34,706 nt of DNA from Alteromonadaceae bacterium. GTDB lineage: Bacteria > Pseudomonadota > Gammaproteobacteria > Pseudomonadales > Oleiphilaceae. Under the pieces are notes generated by a model that was given only the letters and a program-made list of their open reading frames with translations, ran no database searches and was not told where the DNA came from. Both the position numbers and the translations under genes were made by a program. Each line of letters starts with the position of its first letter. The stretch's first letter is position 1. The stretch is taken from contig JABXHG010000120.1 of NCBI GenBank assembly GCA_013393545.1, positions 1 through 34,706 of the forward strand. Reading direction: 5' to 3'. Positions 32,429-34,706 of the stretch are shown piece by piece.

Positions 32429-34189
32429 TTGAAAAACCTGTCCTTTGGCAGCCGCTTTGCGGTAATTGCCGTCTGCAGCACGGTGTTGACCGTCGCTTTG
32501 CTGGCCACCTCGGCCTACCAGCAACTGGTAGCGGATTTCGAAGAGGTGCTGACCCAACGCCAGCAACTGGAAACCGAAACCTACGCCAGCCGGGTCAACC
32601 AGCGGCTGCAGGTGCGCCTGGCCGCACTCGGTGCCCTGGCGGCGCAACTAACCGACGGTGAGCAGCTGCTGCCAACCGAGCAATTAAACAATATTTTACG
32701 CCGCCAGCCCCTGTTGGCTGGGTACTTCGATCTGGGCCTGCTGGTATTTGACGCCAATGCCGTGGCGATCGCCGAAGACCGCTATGTGGAGGGTCGGCTG
32801 GGAACAGGCTACGCCGACCGGGCCCATTTCAAAGAGGCGATGGCCAGCGAGACTCCCTACATCAGCCGGCCGATTATTGGCCGCACGACCGGTGTGCCGC
32901 TGATTTCCTATCTTTACCCGATCCACAGCGACCAGGGCAAACTGCTGGGCTTTGCCGGTGGCAGCATCAACCTGACCAGCACCAATTTATTGCCGGACCC
33001 GAGCCAATTTCAGGGTGAAGCGATTTTTAAAGTACTGGACACCCAGCATTTTACCCGGATCGACACCATCGACCCGAACAACCTGATGCCCGACCTGCCC
33101 GATCCGGGCCAATCGGCCCTGATTGACGCTGCGTTGTCCGGCATCACCTCCGGCGTGGTGACCGACGAAAACGGCAAACGCTGGATTTACGCTACCCGCC
33201 ACCTCGAACGGGTAGGCTGGCTGTTCCTGCGGGCCGCCCCCTATGAGCAGGCGCTGGCGCCTGCGCGGGCCTCGTTTACCCAGTTCATCGCCATCAGCGT
33301 GATTGTCTTGCTGGTGATGGCGGTGCTGGTGATGGCCCTCTCGCGCCGTGTGTCGGGCCCGCTGGAAGTAATGGCAACAAAGATGCGCCGAATGACCGAC
33401 CACATGGACAAGCCCGGCCGCCTGGATGAACGCGGGGCACCGGAAATCCGCAGCGTGGCGCGAGCGTTCAACCAGCTAATGGATGAGCGGGACGCCCTGG
33501 ACAACATGAAAAGCCACTTTGTTTCCAATGTCAGCCACGAACTGCGAACGCCGCTGACGTCCATCAACGGATCACTGAAATTGCTGGCCTCCGGCAAAAC
33601 CGGCGAACTGCCGGACAAAGCCGGCCGCATGGTGCAGGTGGCACTGCGCAATTCCGAACAGCTACAACGGCTAATCTCCGACCTGCTGGACTTCAACAAG
33701 GCCCTGGCCGGCCAGCTGGAAGTGCATTTGCAAGCGGTGGCAACCGAACAGGCCCTGCAACATGCCGCCAGCGCTGCACGCGCTTACGCCCGCAATCACG
33801 AGGTTTGGCTGCATGTGGAAGACACCGGCGCACTGCAGGTGCTGGCCGACCCACACCGTCTTCAGCAGATTCTCGACAATTTCATCAGTAACGCCTGCAA
33901 GTTCAGCCCGGAAGGCTCCACTGTATGCCTGAGCGCCAACCCACACGGGCAACAGAGGGTACGAATCACGGTCAGCGATGAAGGCGCCGGGGTGCCGGAG
34001 CACTTCCTGCCCCGACTGTTTTACCGCTTCGCCCAGGCTGAATCCGGCTCCAGCCGCGCCAAGGCCGGCACGGGCCTGGGGCTGGCCATCTGCCAGGAAC
34101 TGGCGCATTTGATGAATGGCGAGGTTGGATACTATTACCGCGACGGCGCCCATTTCTGGGTGGAGTTGCCGCTGATCAGTAAAACCTGA
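32429..34189 (+). CDS. Membrane sensor histidine kinase (periplasmic sensor, HAMP, HisKA, HATPase)
   Basis: The 586-residue kinase has a membrane segment at about 8-28, a periplasmic sensor of dCache or similar type (about 30-280), a second membrane segment at about 285-305, a HAMP linker, a HisKA domain with VSHELRTPLT (H370), and a HATPase domain with DNFISNACKFSPEG, DEGAGVPE and GTGLGLAI. It has no receiver, so its phosphate must go to a separate protein; the divergent Hpt/REC cluster is the obvious candidate. The start is a TTG at 32429: an in-frame TAG at 32420 rules out earlier starts, and ggggt lies 10-14 bases upstream. A perfect TTGACA at 32350 has only a poor -10 (19-base spacing). 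Confidence 0.92.
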   Translation: MKNLSFGSRFAVIAVCSTVLTVALLATSAYQQLVADFEEVLTQRQQLETETYASRVNQRLQVRLAALGALAAQLTDGEQLLPTEQLNNILRRQPLLAGYFDLGLLVFDANAVAIAEDRYVEGRLGTGYADRAHFKEAMASETPYISRPIIGRTTGVPLISYLYPIHSDQGKLLGFAGGSINLTSTNLLPDPSQFQGEAIFKVLDTQHFTRIDTIDPNNLMPDLPDPGQSALIDAALSGITSGVVTDENGKRWIYATRHLERVGWLFLRAAPYEQALAPARASFTQFIAISVIVLLVMAVLVMALSRRVSGPLEVMATKMRRMTDHMDKPGRLDERGAPEIRSVARAFNQLMDERDALDNMKSHFVSNVSHELRTPLTSINGSLKLLASGKTGELPDKAGRMVQVALRNSEQLQRLISDLLDFNKALAGQLEVHLQAVATEQALQHAASAARAYARNHEVWLHVEDTGALQVLADPHRLQQILDNFISNACKFSPEGSTVCLSANPHGQQRVRITVSDEGAGVPEHFLPRLFYRFAQAESGSSRAKAGTGLGLAICQELAHLMNGEVGYYYRDGAHFWVELPLISKT

Positions 34190-34199
34190 AACACACAAA

Positions 34200-34228
34200 A
34201 AAGCCGGCACCCAAAAGGTGCCGGCTTT
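34200..34228. terminator. Bidirectional intrinsic terminator
   Basis: A 12-bp perfect stem, aaagccggcacc (34200-34211) with its complement at 34217-34228, encloses a caaaa loop. An A-run lies on the left, so it works for the minus-strand aconitase gene as well as, less clearly, for the plus-strand kinase gene. Confidence 0.88.
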
Positions 34229-34258
34229 CCCTCCTTCAGGCTGAACCCCTTTCAACCA

Positions 34259-34706
34259 TCAGGCATTCTTCAGCATCTCCCGCACCACGTAGTGCAGAAT
34301 ACCGCCATGCTTGAAGTACGTGGCCTCGTTCGCGGTGTCGATGCGCGATTTCAGCTCACAGGTTTCGGTTGAACCGTCCTTGTACTTCACGGTCATGGTC
34401 AGGGTCTGGCCCGGGGTGATTTCACCCGACAGGCCTTCGATGCTGATGGTTTCCTCACCAGTCAGTTTCAGGCTCTTGCGGTCCGTGCCTTCCGGGAACT
34501 GCAGAGGCATCACGCCCATACCGATCAGGTTGGAGCGGTGGATGCGCGCGTAAGACTCGGCCACCACGGCTTGCACGCCCAGCAGGCGGCTACCCTTGGC
34601 ATCCCAGTCGCCGCTGGAGCCGGTTCGCTCTGCCTTTCCGCCCTTGACCTCCAACCGCCTGCCCTGCCCCTCACACTTCCGTGCGGGCGTGGAGGTCGGC
34701 TTGCGC
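34259..34706 (-). CDS. acnA: Aconitate hydratase AcnA, C-terminal part, cut by the window edge
   Basis: The last 125 or so residues match the C-terminal swivel domain of AcnA: LLGVQAVVAESYARIHRSNLIG, then VMPLQFPEG, the GEETISIEG block, and the ending DTANEATYFKHGGILHYVV. The enzyme interconverts citrate and isocitrate and needs a 4Fe-4S cluster. Near the edge the match breaks down: where AcnA proteins have GSSRDWAAKG, this has GSSGDWDAKG, so the substrate-binding Arg is missing. The 30 codons before that (including GGKAERT in place of GKEYGT) do not resemble aconitase. The frame stays open to the edge. It may be a damaged gene, an insertion junction or an assembly problem. Confidence 0.82.
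   Translation of the reverse strand, partial: RKPTSTPARKCEGQGRRLEVKGGKAERTGSSGDWDAKGSRLLGVQAVVAESYARIHRSNLIGMGVMPLQFPEGTDRKSLKLTGEETISIEGLSGEITPGQTLTMTVKYKDGSTETCELKSRIDTANEATYFKHGGILHYVVREMLKNA

Noticed and set aside
34681..34706. GTGCG at 34681 as the 5' end of a group II intron inserted in acnA
   Set aside because: Only 26 bases are visible, GTGCG is common in GC-rich DNA, and the sequence before it already fails to match aconitase.
1..34706. CRISPR array, tRNA, rRNA or prophage
   Set aside because: No regularly spaced short repeats, no tRNA cloverleaf or rRNA stretch and no phage structural genes were recognised in the window.

Overview
The window reads as about 60% GC chromosomal DNA from a marine gammaproteobacterium, most likely Marinobacter or a close relative. 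This is inferred from the gene set (TmcA, ThiI with a rhodanese domain, PpnN, LysO, DUF2288, TSP3-containing OmpA protein, many c-di-GMP proteins); no rRNA or other marker gene is present to prove it. Almost all of it is tightly packed, intact core and accessory genes. Both edges look unusual: the left edge cuts an IS630-type transposase, and the right edge cuts an aconitase gene whose sequence stops resembling the family near the boundary.

Layout. 1-1200: mobile-element debris, namely the IS630 transposase end and a 3' remnant of an integron-type tyrosine integrase whose catalytic Tyr is replaced by His. 1200-5105: uvrD and gabD on the minus strand, separated by a nested palindromic element. 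5296-9261: an acetylpolyamine amidohydrolase-like gene divergent from gabD, then thiI and ppnN. 9288-15716: a small cytochrome c, a 3-hydroxyisobutyryl-CoA hydrolase-like gene, tmcA, a second palindromic element and a second UvrD-type helicase. 15870-20591: an OmpA/TSP3 outer membrane protein, a shared terminator, and a minus-strand group ppk2-dadA-methyltransferase. 20711-24417: a plus-strand group TatD hydrolase, HD-GYP phosphodiesterase, Na/Pi cotransporter. 24387-32321: a long minus-strand run holding an Hpt-REC-REC-GGDEF regulator (frameshifted), REC-HDOD, a single-domain REC, DUF2288, lysO, a Tat-type substrate-binding lipoprotein and a PhnD-PAS-PAS-GGDEF membrane protein. 32429-34189: a divergent sensor histidine kinase. 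34259-34706: the acnA 3' end.

How the genes work together. The right-hand 14 kb is dominated by signalling: two GGDEF proteins and one HD-GYP protein (c-di-GMP synthesis and breakdown), a membrane histidine kinase with no receiver of its own, and a neighbouring set of Hpt and receiver modules that could complete a phosphorelay. A lipoprotein of the NMT1/THI5 type overlaps the gene for a diguanylate cyclase that itself carries a PhnD-like periplasmic domain, which suggests ligand sensing rather than import because no permease or ATPase is nearby. The gabD and amidohydrolase pair fits acetylpolyamine/GABA catabolism.

The most unusual features are (i) two intergenic elements with unrelated long inverted arms but the same interior plan, two ATGGAT-like cores 18-19 nt apart, each in the same orientation upstream of a UvrD-family helicase gene; (ii) a 7-G run that splits the GGDEF response regulator; (iii) the integrase with the Tyr-to-His change; and (iv) a perfect 16-bp fold-back at the end of uvrD.
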